Part shown: piece by piece, positions 18,943 to 27,293 of the stretch
Numbering within the stretch: position 1 is the first letter of the stretch
Layout of the letters: each line of letters begins with the position of its first letter
NCBI RefSeq assembly: GCF_024599795.1
Contig: NZ_CP102246.1
Coordinates: 248,001 to 312,000 of the forward strand
Direction: 5' to 3'
Source of the DNA: Enterobacter cloacae complex sp. R_G8
Lineage (GTDB): Bacteria; Pseudomonadota; Gammaproteobacteria; Enterobacterales; Enterobacteriaceae
Length of the DNA: 64,000 nucleotides
Program-made: the position numbers and the translations under genes
Notes under the pieces: model-generated
Told to the model about the DNA's origin: nothing
Database searches by the model: none
The model's input: only the letters and a program-made list of their open reading frames with translations

Positions 18943-20227
18943 TGTACGGTCCGGGGACATAGTGAACACTTGTTCGGGGACATGGTAGACACTTACAACT
19001 AAGGCATAAGAACCCGTTTATGGAGTCGCTTATGCCCTGGGATGCGAGAGATACCATGTCATTACGTACCGAGTTTGTTTTGTTCGCCTCGCAGGACGGG
19101 GCGAACATCCGTTCCCTCTGCCGTCGCTTCGGCATTTCACCTGCCACCGGCTACAAGTGGCTTCGTCGCTGGATGGAGGAAGGTTCCTCCGGCCTTCAGG
19201 ACCGCCCGCGCATACCGCACCATTCCCCGAACCGCTCATCTGACGACATCACTGCCCTGCTGCGTATGGCCCATGACCGCCATGAACGCTGGGGCGCACG
19301 CAAGATAAAGCGCTGGCTGGAAGACCAGGGGCACCGTATGCCCGCCTTCAGCACCGTTCATAACCTGATGGCCCGTCACGGCCTGCTGCCGGGCACTTCA
19401 CCGGGCATTCCCGCCACGGGACGGTTCGAACATGACGCGCCGAACCGGCTCTGGCAGATGGATTTTAAGGGCCACTTTCCCTTTGGCGGTGGCCGCTGCC
19501 ATCCGCTCACCCTGCTGGATGACCACTCCCGTTTTTCCCTGTGCCTGGCGCACTGTAGCGATGAACGGCGTGAGACCGTGCAGCAACAACTGGTCAGCGT
19601 GTTTGAACGCTACGGCCTGCCGGACAGGATGACGATGGACAACGGCGCCCCGTGGGGAGACACCACCGGCACCTGGACGGCGCTCGAGCTGTGGCTGATG
19701 CGCCATGGTATCCGGGTGGGACACTCCCGGCCGTATCATCCGCAGACGCAGGGCAAGCTGGAGCGTTTTCACCGCAGCCTGAAGACGGAGGTGCTGCAGG
19801 GTAAATGGTTCGCGAGTGAGGGCGAACTGCAGCGCGCCTTCGACCACTGGCGGACGGTCTATAACCTTGAACGCCCGCATGAGGCGCTGGATATGGCGGT
19901 ACCGGGCTCGCGGTATCAGCCGTCATCGCGACGGTACAGCGGCAACACAACGCCCCCGGAATACGACGAGGGCGTGATGGTCAGGAAAGTGGATATCAGC
20001 GGAAAGCTGAGCGTGAAAGGGGTAAGTCTGAGCGCAGGCAAGGCGTTCAGGGGAGAACGGGTCGGGCTGAAGGAGATGCAGGAAGACGGCCGCTACGAGG
20101 TGTGGTGGTACAGCACAAAAGTGGGGGTGATCGACCTGAAGAAAAAGTCGATCACCATGGGTAAAGGATGTTAAAAAGTGTTCACCATGTCCCCGAACAC
20201 CTGTCTACCATGTCCCCGGACCGTACA
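18943..20227 (+). mobile_element. IS481-family insertion sequence, complete (1285 bp)
   Basis: The element runs from TGTACGG to CCGTACA. Its first 18 bases, TGTACGGTCCGGGGACAT, are repeated perfectly inverted at the right end, and similarity continues to about 45 of 54 bases. Each end holds two copies of a GGGGACAT-containing motif, probably transposase binding sites. The flanks carry a direct AGGG on both sides (18939-18942 and 20228-20231), fitting a 4-bp target duplication. It holds one intact transposase gene. It interrupts an intergenic palindrome between yiiM and cpxA, so no gene is broken. Confidence 0.93.
19032..20174 (+). CDS. IS481-family DDE transposase
   Basis: This is an intact 380-residue transposase. 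The N-terminal helix-turn-helix (CRRFGISPATGYKWLRRW) should bind the terminal repeats. The central integrase-type core has the catalytic triad: Asp in WQMDFKGHF, Asp in MTMDNGAPW, Glu in KLERFHRS. The start at 19032 is preferred because GGAG lies six bases upstream and the N-terminus MPWDARDTMSLR is usual for this group; an in-frame ATG at 19020 would add four residues. No frameshift or stop interrupts it, so the element may still be active. Confidence 0.93.
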   Translation: MPWDARDTMSLRTEFVLFASQDGANIRSLCRRFGISPATGYKWLRRWMEEGSSGLQDRPRIPHHSPNRSSDDITALLRMAHDRHERWGARKIKRWLEDQGHRMPAFSTVHNLMARHGLLPGTSPGIPATGRFEHDAPNRLWQMDFKGHFPFGGGRCHPLTLLDDHSRFSLCLAHCSDERRETVQQQLVSVFERYGLPDRMTMDNGAPWGDTTGTWTALELWLMRHGIRVGHSRPYHPQTQGKLERFHRSLKTEVLQGKWFASEGELQRAFDHWRTVYNLERPHEALDMAVPGSRYQPSSRRYSGNTTPPEYDEGVMVRKVDISGKLSVKGVSLSAGKAFRGERVGLKEMQEDGRYEVWWYSTKVGVIDLKKKSITMGKGC

Positions 20228-20250
20228 AGGGAGAGGGATAGGGTGAGGGG
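20228..20250. repeat. Right half of the split palindromic repeat
   Basis: AGGGAGAGGGATAGGGTGAGGGG is the right arm of the repeat begun at 18913. Joining 18942 to 20232, with one AGGG removed, restores a palindrome of the same form as the other copies. It ends one base before the cpxA stop codon. Confidence 0.8.
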
Positions 20251-20251
20251 A

Positions 20252-21625
20252 TTACGCGCGCTTATACAACGGTAACCACAGCGTTAACCGCAGCCCGCCC
20301 AACGGACTGTCGTCGGCTTTCACCCAGCCGCGATGCTGCTGCATGGCGGTTTCAACAATCGCCAGACCCAGCCCGGTGCCGCCAGATTCACGATCCCGCG
20401 CCTCGTCGGTGCGGTAGAACGGACGGAAAATTTGCTCGCGGTCTTCCGGACTCACGCCAGGACCATCATCATCGACAATGATCGTGATGCCGTCTTTATC
20501 CACCGAGAAGGCCACCTCAATCTTTGTATGCGAGTAGCGCAGGGCGTTACGCACGATATTCTCCAGCGCGCTCTCCAGCGTGTTGGGGTTACCGTACAGC
20601 GGCCATGGCCCCGGCGGGAAGTTGACGGTGAACGATTTACCCATCTGCTCCGCTTCAAACGCCGCGTTGTCTAACACTTCATGCCACAGATGATTGGCTT
20701 TCACCGTTTCACTCACCAGCGCGTTTTTCTGCTGATTGCGCGACATCACCAGCAGATCGTTGATCATGCTGTCCAGACGCTGGGCTTCGGTTTCGATACG
20801 TTCCAGCTCTTTGCTTTCACCGCTGCGGCGGCGCAGCAGCGCGGTGCCCAGCTGGAGTCGCGTGAGCGGCGTACGCAGTTCGTGCGAGATATCCGACAGC
20901 AGACGTTGCTGCGTGGTCATCATGCGCTCAAGTGCGGTGACCATCTGGTTGAAACTGGCCCCGGCGGCAAGAAATTCCTGCGGTCCGGCTTCCAGCTCAG
21001 GGTGCTGTCGCAGGTTGCCCTGTGCCACTTCGTCCGCGGCATTTTTCAGCTTACGCGCCGGTTTTGCCAGACTCCACGCCAGCCATAACAGCAGCGGTGA
21101 ACTGACCAGCATCGTCACAATCAGCAGCAGAAGCGGACGGTCAAACAGCAGGTTAATAAAATCGGACTGGGAGTTGCTCGCAGGGCGAATCAGGTAGAGC
21201 TGGTAATTATCTTCCCCGTCTCTGACGGAGAAAGGACCCACCATCTCAACCCGACCATATTTTTTCTTCTGCGGATGATCGGCGTTATCCGCCTGGCCAA
21301 TGAAGTTGCGGATAATCTGCATTTCGTGGCGATCTGCGCCAATCACGCGGCCTTCGCTGGTCACCAGCAGCAGGCGTTGTCCGGGAGGTGCCCATTTGTC
21401 GATAGCGCGAAACAGCCTGCGCCACCACATCAAATCGTTTGGCGGATCGTTTGCCAGCTCGGCTTCTACGTGTTGCTCGATCATCACGCCCTGACGTTGC
21501 TCGCTGTCGAGAAGCTCCGTCATCTGGCGTGAGTCGAGTTTTGGCAACATCAAAACGAGCATTAAAACCAGGGCCAGCGTCAGCCAGAAGATGGCGAAGA
21601 TGCGGGCGGTTAAGCTTCCTATCAT
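20252..21625 (-). CDS. cpxA: Envelope-stress sensor histidine kinase
   Basis: CpxA senses misfolded envelope proteins and phosphorylates CpxR. It has 457 residues, the E. coli length. There are two membrane segments (about 8-28 and 164-186) around a periplasmic sensor domain, then a HAMP linker. The dimerisation domain carries the phospho-accepting His248 (DISHELRTPLTRL), and the C-terminal ATPase has GGTGLGLAIVE. The start overlaps the cpxR stop by four bases. The IS element lies just beyond its 3' end, so the coding sequence is intact. Confidence 0.97.
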   Translation of the reverse strand: MIGSLTARIFAIFWLTLALVLMLVLMLPKLDSRQMTELLDSEQRQGVMIEQHVEAELANDPPNDLMWWRRLFRAIDKWAPPGQRLLLVTSEGRVIGADRHEMQIIRNFIGQADNADHPQKKKYGRVEMVGPFSVRDGEDNYQLYLIRPASNSQSDFINLLFDRPLLLLIVTMLVSSPLLLWLAWSLAKPARKLKNAADEVAQGNLRQHPELEAGPQEFLAAGASFNQMVTALERMMTTQQRLLSDISHELRTPLTRLQLGTALLRRRSGESKELERIETEAQRLDSMINDLLVMSRNQQKNALVSETVKANHLWHEVLDNAAFEAEQMGKSFTVNFPPGPWPLYGNPNTLESALENIVRNALRYSHTKIEVAFSVDKDGITIIVDDDGPGVSPEDREQIFRPFYRTDEARDRESGGTGLGLAIVETAMQQHRGWVKADDSPLGGLRLTLWLPLYKRA

Positions 21626-22320
21626 GAAGCGGAGACCATCAGATAGCCGCGACCACGCAGGGTTTTAAACCACGGGTGACCGTCTTTACGCTCCGGCAGC
21701 TTGCGACGCAGGTTCGAGATATGCATATCGATAGCGCGGTCAAACGGTGTGAGGCGTTTACCCAGCACTTCCTGGCTTAGGTGTTCACGCGATACCACCT
21801 GGCCGAGATGTTGCGCCAGCAGATACAGCAGCGTGAACTCGGTGCCGGTCAGCTCCAGCGTTTCACCGTCAAAGCTCGCTTCCTGACGGCCCGGATTCAG
21901 GCTCAGGGAGTCCACTTCCAGCGTTGGTGAACTGTTGTCAGTATTCTGCTGCTGTTCGCTCCAGTGGGAACGACGCAGGATAGCGCGAATACGGGCGACC
22001 AGTTCACGGTCGTTAAACGGCTTCGGTAGATAGTCATCCGCACCCAGCTCAAGGCCAAGTACACGGTCTAGTTCGCTGCCGCGCGCGGTCAGCATGATAA
22101 CGGGGGTCTGGTGTGTCTGGCGAAGCTCTTTCAGCGTATCAATGCCGTTTTTCTTCGGCATCATGACGTCGAGCAAAAGTAGATCGATGCTGTCGTCAAG
22201 GAGACTCAGCGCCTGCTCGCCATCATGGGCGACCAGAACGTTGAAACCTTCCATGTCGAGCAACTCCTTTAAAAGAGATGTGAGCTCTCGGTCATCATCA
22301 ACTAACAGGATTTTATTCAT
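21622..22320 (-). CDS. cpxR: Envelope-stress response regulator (OmpR family)
   Basis: CpxR is activated by CpxA and controls envelope protein folding and degradation genes. It has 232 residues with the receiver domain acidic pocket and phospho-acceptor Asp51 (LLLLDVMMPKKNG), then an OmpR-type winged helix (FTLLYLLAQHLGQVVSREHL). The gene is divergent from cpxP, and a CpxR box in the gap explains coordinated, autoregulated expression. Confidence 0.97.
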   Translation of the reverse strand: MNKILLVDDDRELTSLLKELLDMEGFNVLVAHDGEQALSLLDDSIDLLLLDVMMPKKNGIDTLKELRQTHQTPVIMLTARGSELDRVLGLELGADDYLPKPFNDRELVARIRAILRRSHWSEQQQNTDNSSPTLEVDSLSLNPGRQEASFDGETLELTGTEFTLLYLLAQHLGQVVSREHLSQEVLGKRLTPFDRAIDMHISNLRRKLPERKDGHPWFKTLRGRGYLMVSAS

Positions 22321-22375
22321 TGTTTAAATACCTCCGAGGCAGAAATTACGACATCAAGGCTATCTAATCCATGAC

Positions 22376-22390
22376 TTTACGTTGTTTTAC
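22376..22390 (-). promoter_or_regulatory. CpxR box between cpxR and cpxP
   Basis: On the minus strand the sequence is GTAAA-N5-GTAAA (read on plus as TTTAC-GTTGT-TTTAC). This is the CpxR consensus, 80 bp before cpxP and 56 bp before cpxR. Confidence 0.85.
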
Positions 22391-22470
22391 ACCCCCTGAC
22401 GCATGTTTGCAGCCTGAATCGTAGACTGTCTCTCGTTGAATCGCGACACGAAAGATTTTGGGAGCAAGTG

Positions 22471-22977
22471 ATGCGCAAAGTTACCGCTGCCGTCATGGCC
22501 TCAACGCTGGCGTTCAGTGCTTTTAGCCAGGCCGCTGTAGCTATCATCGGCGATAACGAGTCCTCACAAGAGGGCATAACGCAGCACAGCAGCCAAAGCC
22601 ATATGTTTGACGGCATAAGTTTAACCGAACATCAGCGTCAACAGATGCGAGATCTGATGCAGAGGGCACGACACGATCAGCCCCCTGTTAATGTTAGCGA
22701 AATGGAGACAATGCATCGCCTTGTCACCGCAGAAAATTTTGACGAAAGCGCTGTACGCGCTCAGGCCGAAAAAATGGCACAGGAGCAGGTTGCCCGCCAG
22801 GTAGAAATGGCGAAGGTCCGCAACCAGATGTTCCACCTGTTATCGCCCGAGCAGCAAGCGGTTTTGAACCAGAAACATCAGCAACGAATGGACCAGTTGC
22901 GTGAGGTTGCACGGATGCAGCGAAGCTCAGAAGCGACGTTTTTCAGTAGCAATAGCAGTACCCGTAGTAACCAGTAA
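22471..22977 (+). CDS. cpxP: Periplasmic Cpx inhibitor and chaperone
   Basis: CpxP dampens CpxA signalling and delivers misfolded periplasmic proteins to DegP. The 168-residue protein starts with a signal peptide ([20 protein letters not shown], cleaved near residue 22). It contains the two LTxxQ-type motifs of the Spy/CpxP family ([10 protein letters not shown] and LSPEQQAVL). The ATG at 22471 is preferred over the GTG codon directly before it. The mature N-terminus and the C-terminal Ser-rich tail differ from E. coli, while the helical core is well kept. Its 3'UTR encodes the CpxQ sRNA. Confidence 0.95.
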   Translation: MRKVTAAVMASTLAFSAFSQAAVAIIGDNESSQEGITQHSSQSHMFDGISLTEHQRQQMRDLMQRARHDQPPVNVSEMETMHRLVTAENFDESAVRAQAEKMAQEQVARQVEMAKVRNQMFHLLSPEQQAVLNQKHQQRMDQLREVARMQRSSEATFFSSNSSTRSNQ

Positions 22978-22983
22978 ACCCTG

Positions 22984-23041
22984 TTTTCCTTGCCATAGAC
23001 ACCATCCCTGTCTTCCCCCACATGATGTGGGGGTTTTTTTT
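22984..23041 (+). ncRNA. cpxQ: CpxQ sRNA from the cpxP 3'UTR, including terminator
   Basis: From the sequence, TTTTCCTTGCCATAGACACC begins seven bases after the cpxP stop, and a perfect hairpin CCCCCACATGATGTGGGGG followed by eight T residues ends it (23015-23041). From memory this is nearly identical to CpxQ of Salmonella and E. coli. That RNA is released from cpxP mRNA by RNase E and, with Hfq, represses inner-membrane protein mRNAs. The seed region and terminator are intact. Confidence 0.85.
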
Positions 23042-23130
23042 GCCCTTCATTCTGATGTGTTAACCGTTTATTCATCCTTTGACTCCGTAACCTTCCGTTA
23101 TACTAGCGGCATGGCATGACAGGAGTATTT

Positions 23131-24024
23131 ATGAATCAATCCTATGGACGACTGGTCAGCCGGGCCGCCATTGCCGCAACGGTCGTGGCATCGAGCTTGC
23201 TGGTCATCAAAATATTCGCGTGGTGGTACACGGGCTCGGTCAGTATTCTGGCGGCGCTGGTGGACTCGCTGATGGATATTGCCGCCTCGCTGACCAACCT
23301 GCTGGTGGTGCGTTACTCACTGCAACCGGCGGATGAAGAGCACACCTTCGGACACGGCAAAGCCGAGTCGCTGGCGGCGCTGGCGCAAAGCATGTTTATT
23401 TCCGGCTCTGCGCTGTTCCTGTTTTTAACCGGCATTCAGCATCTTGTTTCGCCATCGCCGATGAACGATCCCGGTGTGGGCGTGATTGTGACAGTGGTTG
23501 CACTTATATGCACCCTCGTTCTTGTAACATTTCAGCGCTGGGTGGTTCGCAAAACCCAAAGCCAGGCCGTACGGGCAGATATGCTTCATTATCAGTCTGA
23601 TGTTATGATGAATGGCGCTATTCTTATTGCGCTCGGTCTGGCCTGGTATGGCTGGCATCGGGCCGATGCGTTGTTTGCGTTAGGGATTGGCATCTATATT
23701 TTATATAGCGCCTTGCGGATGGGGTATGACGCGGTGCAATCGCTTCTCGACCGTGCGCTTCCCGACGCAGAACGCGATGAAATTTATACTATCGTGACCT
23801 CCTGGCCGGGCGTCAGTGGTGCTCACGATCTTCGTACGCGGCAGTCAGGGCCGACCCGCTTTATTCAGATTCACATAGAAATGGAAGACAACCTGCCATT
23901 GGTTCAGGCTCACGTTATTGCTGAGCAGGTGGAGCAGGCGATTTTGCAGCGTTTTCCTGGATCGGACGTCATTATTCACCAGGATCCCTGCTCGGTTGTA
24001 CCCGGTTATGTTGGGCTTTCGTAA
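23131..24024 (+). CDS. fieF: Ferrous iron / zinc efflux cation diffusion facilitator
   Basis: FieF (YiiP) exchanges cytoplasmic Zn2+ or Fe2+ for protons. The 297-residue protein has six membrane segments. Transport-site residues Asp45 and Asp49 ([11 protein letters not shown]) and the His-Asp pair in MLHYQSDV are present, and the cytoplasmic domain includes [20 protein letters not shown]. The start at 23131 follows an AGGAG site. The tail after CSVVP is short and appears to differ from E. coli (300 residues). Confidence 0.95.
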   Translation: MNQSYGRLVSRAAIAATVVASSLLVIKIFAWWYTGSVSILAALVDSLMDIAASLTNLLVVRYSLQPADEEHTFGHGKAESLAALAQSMFISGSALFLFLTGIQHLVSPSPMNDPGVGVIVTVVALICTLVLVTFQRWVVRKTQSQAVRADMLHYQSDVMMNGAILIALGLAWYGWHRADALFALGIGIYILYSALRMGYDAVQSLLDRALPDAERDEIYTIVTSWPGVSGAHDLRTRQSGPTRFIQIHIEMEDNLPLVQAHVIAEQVEQAILQRFPGSDVIIHQDPCSVVPGYVGLS

Positions 24025-24198
24025 TTCGTTGTAAAAAAGTGAGCCAGGCCAGCATTTTGTGTATAAATTACCGCCATTTGGTCTGACCTGAATCAATTCA
24101 GCTGGAAGTGGTTGATATACTATTTGCAGTATTCGTTGGTCGACAAGTTTCTTCCGGCAACAGATTTCAATTTTGCATTCCTAAGTTCAGAGGTAGTC

Positions 24199-25161
24199 AT
24201 GATTAAGAAAATCGGTGTGTTGACAAGCGGCGGTGATGCGCCGGGCATGAACGCGGCAATTCGTGGGGTTGTTCGTGCAGCGCTGACGGAAGGTCTGGAA
24301 GTTTTTGGTATCTATGATGGTTATCTGGGTCTGTATGAAGACCGTATGGTTCAGCTCGACCGTTACAGCGTGTCCGACATGATCAACCGTGGTGGTACCT
24401 TCCTCGGTTCTGCGCGCTTCCCGGAATTCCGCGACGAACACGTACGTGAAGTGGCTATCGAGAACATGAAAAAACGCGGCCTCGACGCACTGGTTGTTAT
24501 CGGTGGTGATGGTTCGTACATGGGTGCAAAACGTCTGACTGAAATGGGCTTCCCGTGCATCGGTCTGCCTGGCACCATCGACAACGACATCAAAGGCACT
24601 GACTACACCATCGGTTACTTCACCGCCCTGGGAACCGTTGTGGAAGCGATTGACCGCCTGCGTGACACCTCTTCTTCTCACCAGCGTATCTCCATCGTTG
24701 AAGTGATGGGCCGTTACTGTGGTGATCTGACCCTGGCTGCGGCTATTGCGGGTGGCTGTGAGTTTGTTGTGGTACCGGAAGTGGAATTCAGCCGTGAAGA
24801 TCTGGTCGCTGAAATCAAAGCCGGTATCGCCAAAGGTAAGAAACACGCCATCGTCGCGATCACCGAGCATATCTGTGATGTTGATGAGCTGGCGAAGTAC
24901 ATTGAAGCAGAAACGAAACGTGAAACCCGCGCGACCGTTCTGGGTCACATCCAGCGTGGTGGTTCCCCGGGGCCATACGACCGTATCCTGGCCTCCCGTA
25001 TGGGCGCGTACGCGATTGAACTGCTGCTGCAGGGCCACGGCGGTCGTTGTGTTGGTATTCAGAACGAAAAACTGGTTCACCATGACATCATCGACGCCAT
25101 CGAAAACATGAAGCGTCCGTTCAAAGGTGACTGGCTGGACTGCGCGAAAAAACTGTACTGA
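24199..25161 (+). CDS. pfkA: 6-phosphofructokinase I
   Basis: PfkA phosphorylates fructose 6-phosphate with ATP, the committed step of glycolysis. It has 320 residues as in E. coli. The ATP site ([18 protein letters not shown]), the catalytic region ([15 protein letters not shown]) and the substrate-binding MGRYCGDL and GHIQRGGSP segments are present. The start at 24199 after AGAGG is clear from conservation; the frame is open further upstream but without a ribosome site. Confidence 0.97.
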   Translation: MIKKIGVLTSGGDAPGMNAAIRGVVRAALTEGLEVFGIYDGYLGLYEDRMVQLDRYSVSDMINRGGTFLGSARFPEFRDEHVREVAIENMKKRGLDALVVIGGDGSYMGAKRLTEMGFPCIGLPGTIDNDIKGTDYTIGYFTALGTVVEAIDRLRDTSSSHQRISIVEVMGRYCGDLTLAAAIAGGCEFVVVPEVEFSREDLVAEIKAGIAKGKKHAIVAITEHICDVDELAKYIEAETKRETRATVLGHIQRGGSPGPYDRILASRMGAYAIELLLQGHGGRCVGIQNEKLVHHDIIDAIENMKRPFKGDWLDCAKKLY

Positions 25162-25183
25162 TCGGCATCCAGGGTAAATGCAA

Positions 25184-25214
25184 AACGGTAACCCCTGGGT
25201 TACCGTTTTTTTAT
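25184..25214 (+). terminator. pfkA terminator
   Basis: AACGGTAACCC (25184-25194) pairs with GGGTTACCGTT (25197-25207), followed by more T residues. It lies 22 bp after the pfkA stop. Confidence 0.9.
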
Positions 25215-25221
25215 GTTTGCT

Positions 25222-25253
25222 CCCTCTCCCGTGGGAGAGGGCTGGGGTGAGGG
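25222..25253. repeat. Palindromic repeat copy (pfkA-sbp)
   Basis: CCCTCTCCC-GT-GGGAGAGGG followed by CTGGGGTGAGGG is the inverted form of the window's repeat. It lies just after the pfkA terminator and is followed by GCATCAG, as is the metL-metF copy. Confidence 0.85.
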
Positions 25254-25376
25254 CATCAGGCCACTCATCCACTATTTATTCCTCAAAGTTATAGCCAATC
25301 TTTTTTTATTCTTTAATCATCAATTCCGTTTCTGGCACGCTGCATTTATCAAAACACTACACATGAGAGCTGGGCG

Positions 25377-26366
25377 ATGAATAAATGGGGCGTGGGTTTA
25401 ACATTATTGCTGGCATCGACCAGCGTTCTGGCTAAGGATATCCAGTTACTGAACGTGTCTTACGACCCGACACGTGAGCTGTACGAGCAGTACAACAAAG
25501 CCTTTGCGGCACACTGGAAGCAGGAAACAGGCGACAATGTGGTGATTCGCCAGTCTCACGGCGGCTCTGGTAAGCAGGCGACGTCCGTCATCAACGGCAT
25601 TGAAGCGGATGTGGTGACGCTGGCGCTGGCCTACGATGTGGACGCGATTGCCGAACGTGGCCGTATTGATAAAAACTGGATTAAACGCCTGCCGGATAAC
25701 TCCGCGCCATACACTTCGACCATCGTTTTCCTGGTGCGTAAAGGCAACCCGAAACAGATTCATGACTGGAACGATCTGGTGAAACCCGGCGTGTCGGTCA
25801 TCACGCCGAACCCGAAAAGCTCAGGCGGCGCACGCTGGAACTACCTGGCAGCCTGGGGCTACGCCCTGCATCACAACAATGGCGATCAGGCCAAAGCTCA
25901 GGAGTTCGTCAAAGCGCTGTATAAAAACGTTGAGGTGCTGGACTCCGGCGCGCGTGGCGCAACCAATACCTTCGTAGAACGCGGCATTGGCGATGTGCTG
26001 ATTGCCTGGGAAAACGAAGCCCTGCTGGCGACCAACGAACTGGGTAAAGACAAATTCGAGATCGTGACCCCGAGCGAATCTATCCTCGCGGAGCCGACCG
26101 TTTCTGTGGTGGATAAAGTGGTTGAGAAAAAAGAGACCAAAGCGGTGGCGGAAGCTTACCTGAAGTATCTCTACTCGCCAGAAGGCCAGGAAATTGCGGC
26201 GAAGAACTTCTATCGTCCACGCGATCCGGCAGTGGCGAAGAAATACGAAAGCGTATTCCCTAAACTGAAACTCTTCACTATTGATGACGTGTTCGGTGGC
26301 TGGACGAAAGCGCAGAAAGAGCACTTCTCTAACGGCGGAACCTTTGATCAGATCAGCAAACGCTAA
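25377..26366 (+). CDS. sbp: Periplasmic sulfate-binding protein
   Basis: Sbp captures sulfate in the periplasm and delivers it to the CysTWA ABC importer, which is encoded elsewhere. It has 329 residues with a signal peptide cleaved after VLA at about residue 19. Family motifs include [22 protein letters not shown] and [21 protein letters not shown], which line the sulfate site. The gene is monocistronic with a good terminator behind it. Control by CysB is expected, but I cannot place its binding site. Confidence 0.96.
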   Translation: MNKWGVGLTLLLASTSVLAKDIQLLNVSYDPTRELYEQYNKAFAAHWKQETGDNVVIRQSHGGSGKQATSVINGIEADVVTLALAYDVDAIAERGRIDKNWIKRLPDNSAPYTSTIVFLVRKGNPKQIHDWNDLVKPGVSVITPNPKSSGGARWNYLAAWGYALHHNNGDQAKAQEFVKALYKNVEVLDSGARGATNTFVERGIGDVLIAWENEALLATNELGKDKFEIVTPSESILAEPTVSVVDKVVEKKETKAVAEAYLKYLYSPEGQEIAAKNFYRPRDPAVAKKYESVFPKLKLFTIDDVFGGWTKAQKEHFSNGGTFDQISKR

Positions 26367-26391
26367 CGTTTTGTAACGAACGACACGGTGA

Positions 26392-26420
26392 CCCGGTGTG
26401 AGAAATCCACCGGGTTTTTT
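26392..26420 (+). terminator. sbp terminator
   Basis: CCCGGTG (26392-26398) pairs with CACCGGG (26408-26414), followed by six T residues. Confidence 0.88.
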
Positions 26421-26476
26421 ATTTGGTCATCATTTTGCGTTACTCTTTGGCCTCTATTGAAAACAGGGAACGCGTT

Positions 26477-27220
26477 GTGAAAAAAATTATCTTACTGATT
26501 CTGATCGTTATCGCCCTTGCCGCGGGTGGCGTGTACTGGATGAAAGCAGGTAATCCAAATGCGTTGCGTCACATCGTGCTCGACCAGTGTGTACCCAATC
26601 AGATCCAACATCGTCATCCGGCGCCGTGTGCGCAGGTGAAACCTGACGCGGGCTATGTGGTGTTCAAGGATCGCAACGGGCCACTGCAGTACCTGCTGAT
26701 GCCGACCTACCGCATCAACGGCACCGAAAGCCCGCTTCTGACACAGCCTCAAACACCCAATTTCTTCTGGCTGGCATGGCAGGCCCGGAGCTTTATGAGC
26801 ATGAAGCATGGCTCCGAGGTGCCGGACAGCGCAATATCATTGACCATCAACTCACCCACGGGCCGCACGCAGAACCATTTCCATATTCACATCTCCTGCC
26901 TGCGCCCGGACGTGCGCGAGAAGCTCAATGCCGTGCAGGGGCAAATCAGCACCCAATGGCTGCCACTTCCTGGCGGACTGGAAGGGCATGAATATCTCGC
27001 CCGCCGGGTGACGGAGAACGAGCTGGTACAGCGGAGCCCGTTTATGATGCTGGCAGAAGAGTTACCGGAAGCGCGTGATCATATGGGGCGCTTCGCGCTG
27101 GCGATGGCTCAGCAGTCGGATGGCTCGTTTGTGTTGCTGGCGACTGAACGGAATCTGCTTACGCTTAACCGCGCGTCGGCTGAGGAATTGCAGGATCATC
27201 AATGCGATATCCTCAAGTAA
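26477..27220 (+). CDS. cdh: CDP-diacylglycerol pyrophosphatase
   Basis: Cdh hydrolyses CDP-diacylglycerol to phosphatidate and CMP at the inner membrane. The 247-residue protein has an N-terminal membrane anchor (about residues 2-21). It also has the HIT-like triad His134, His136, His138 in [13 protein letters not shown] start at 26477 is chosen because it gives the expected short charged N-terminus; E. coli Cdh is 251 residues. The C-terminal part ([18 protein letters not shown] and following) is strongly conserved. Confidence 0.94.
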   Translation: MKKIILLILIVIALAAGGVYWMKAGNPNALRHIVLDQCVPNQIQHRHPAPCAQVKPDAGYVVFKDRNGPLQYLLMPTYRINGTESPLLTQPQTPNFFWLAWQARSFMSMKHGSEVPDSAISLTINSPTGRTQNHFHIHISCLRPDVREKLNAVQGQISTQWLPLPGGLEGHEYLARRVTENELVQRSPFMMLAEELPEARDHMGRFALAMAQQSDGSFVLLATERNLLTLNRASAEELQDHQCDILK

Positions 27221-27293
27221 CCCCACCATAAATAGCGTTTACTCGTCCTGCCTGTCGCCGTAGACTTGCTGAAAAAAACGACAGGAGACAGGC

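Noticed and set aside
18943-20227. IS element considered as possible disruption of yiiM or cpxA
   Set aside because: Both reading frames end outside the element, with family-typical lengths and C-termini.
24187-25272. 361-residue minus-strand frame over pfkA
   Set aside because: Antisense to pfkA and runs through its terminator and a repeat; composition is that of a shadow frame.
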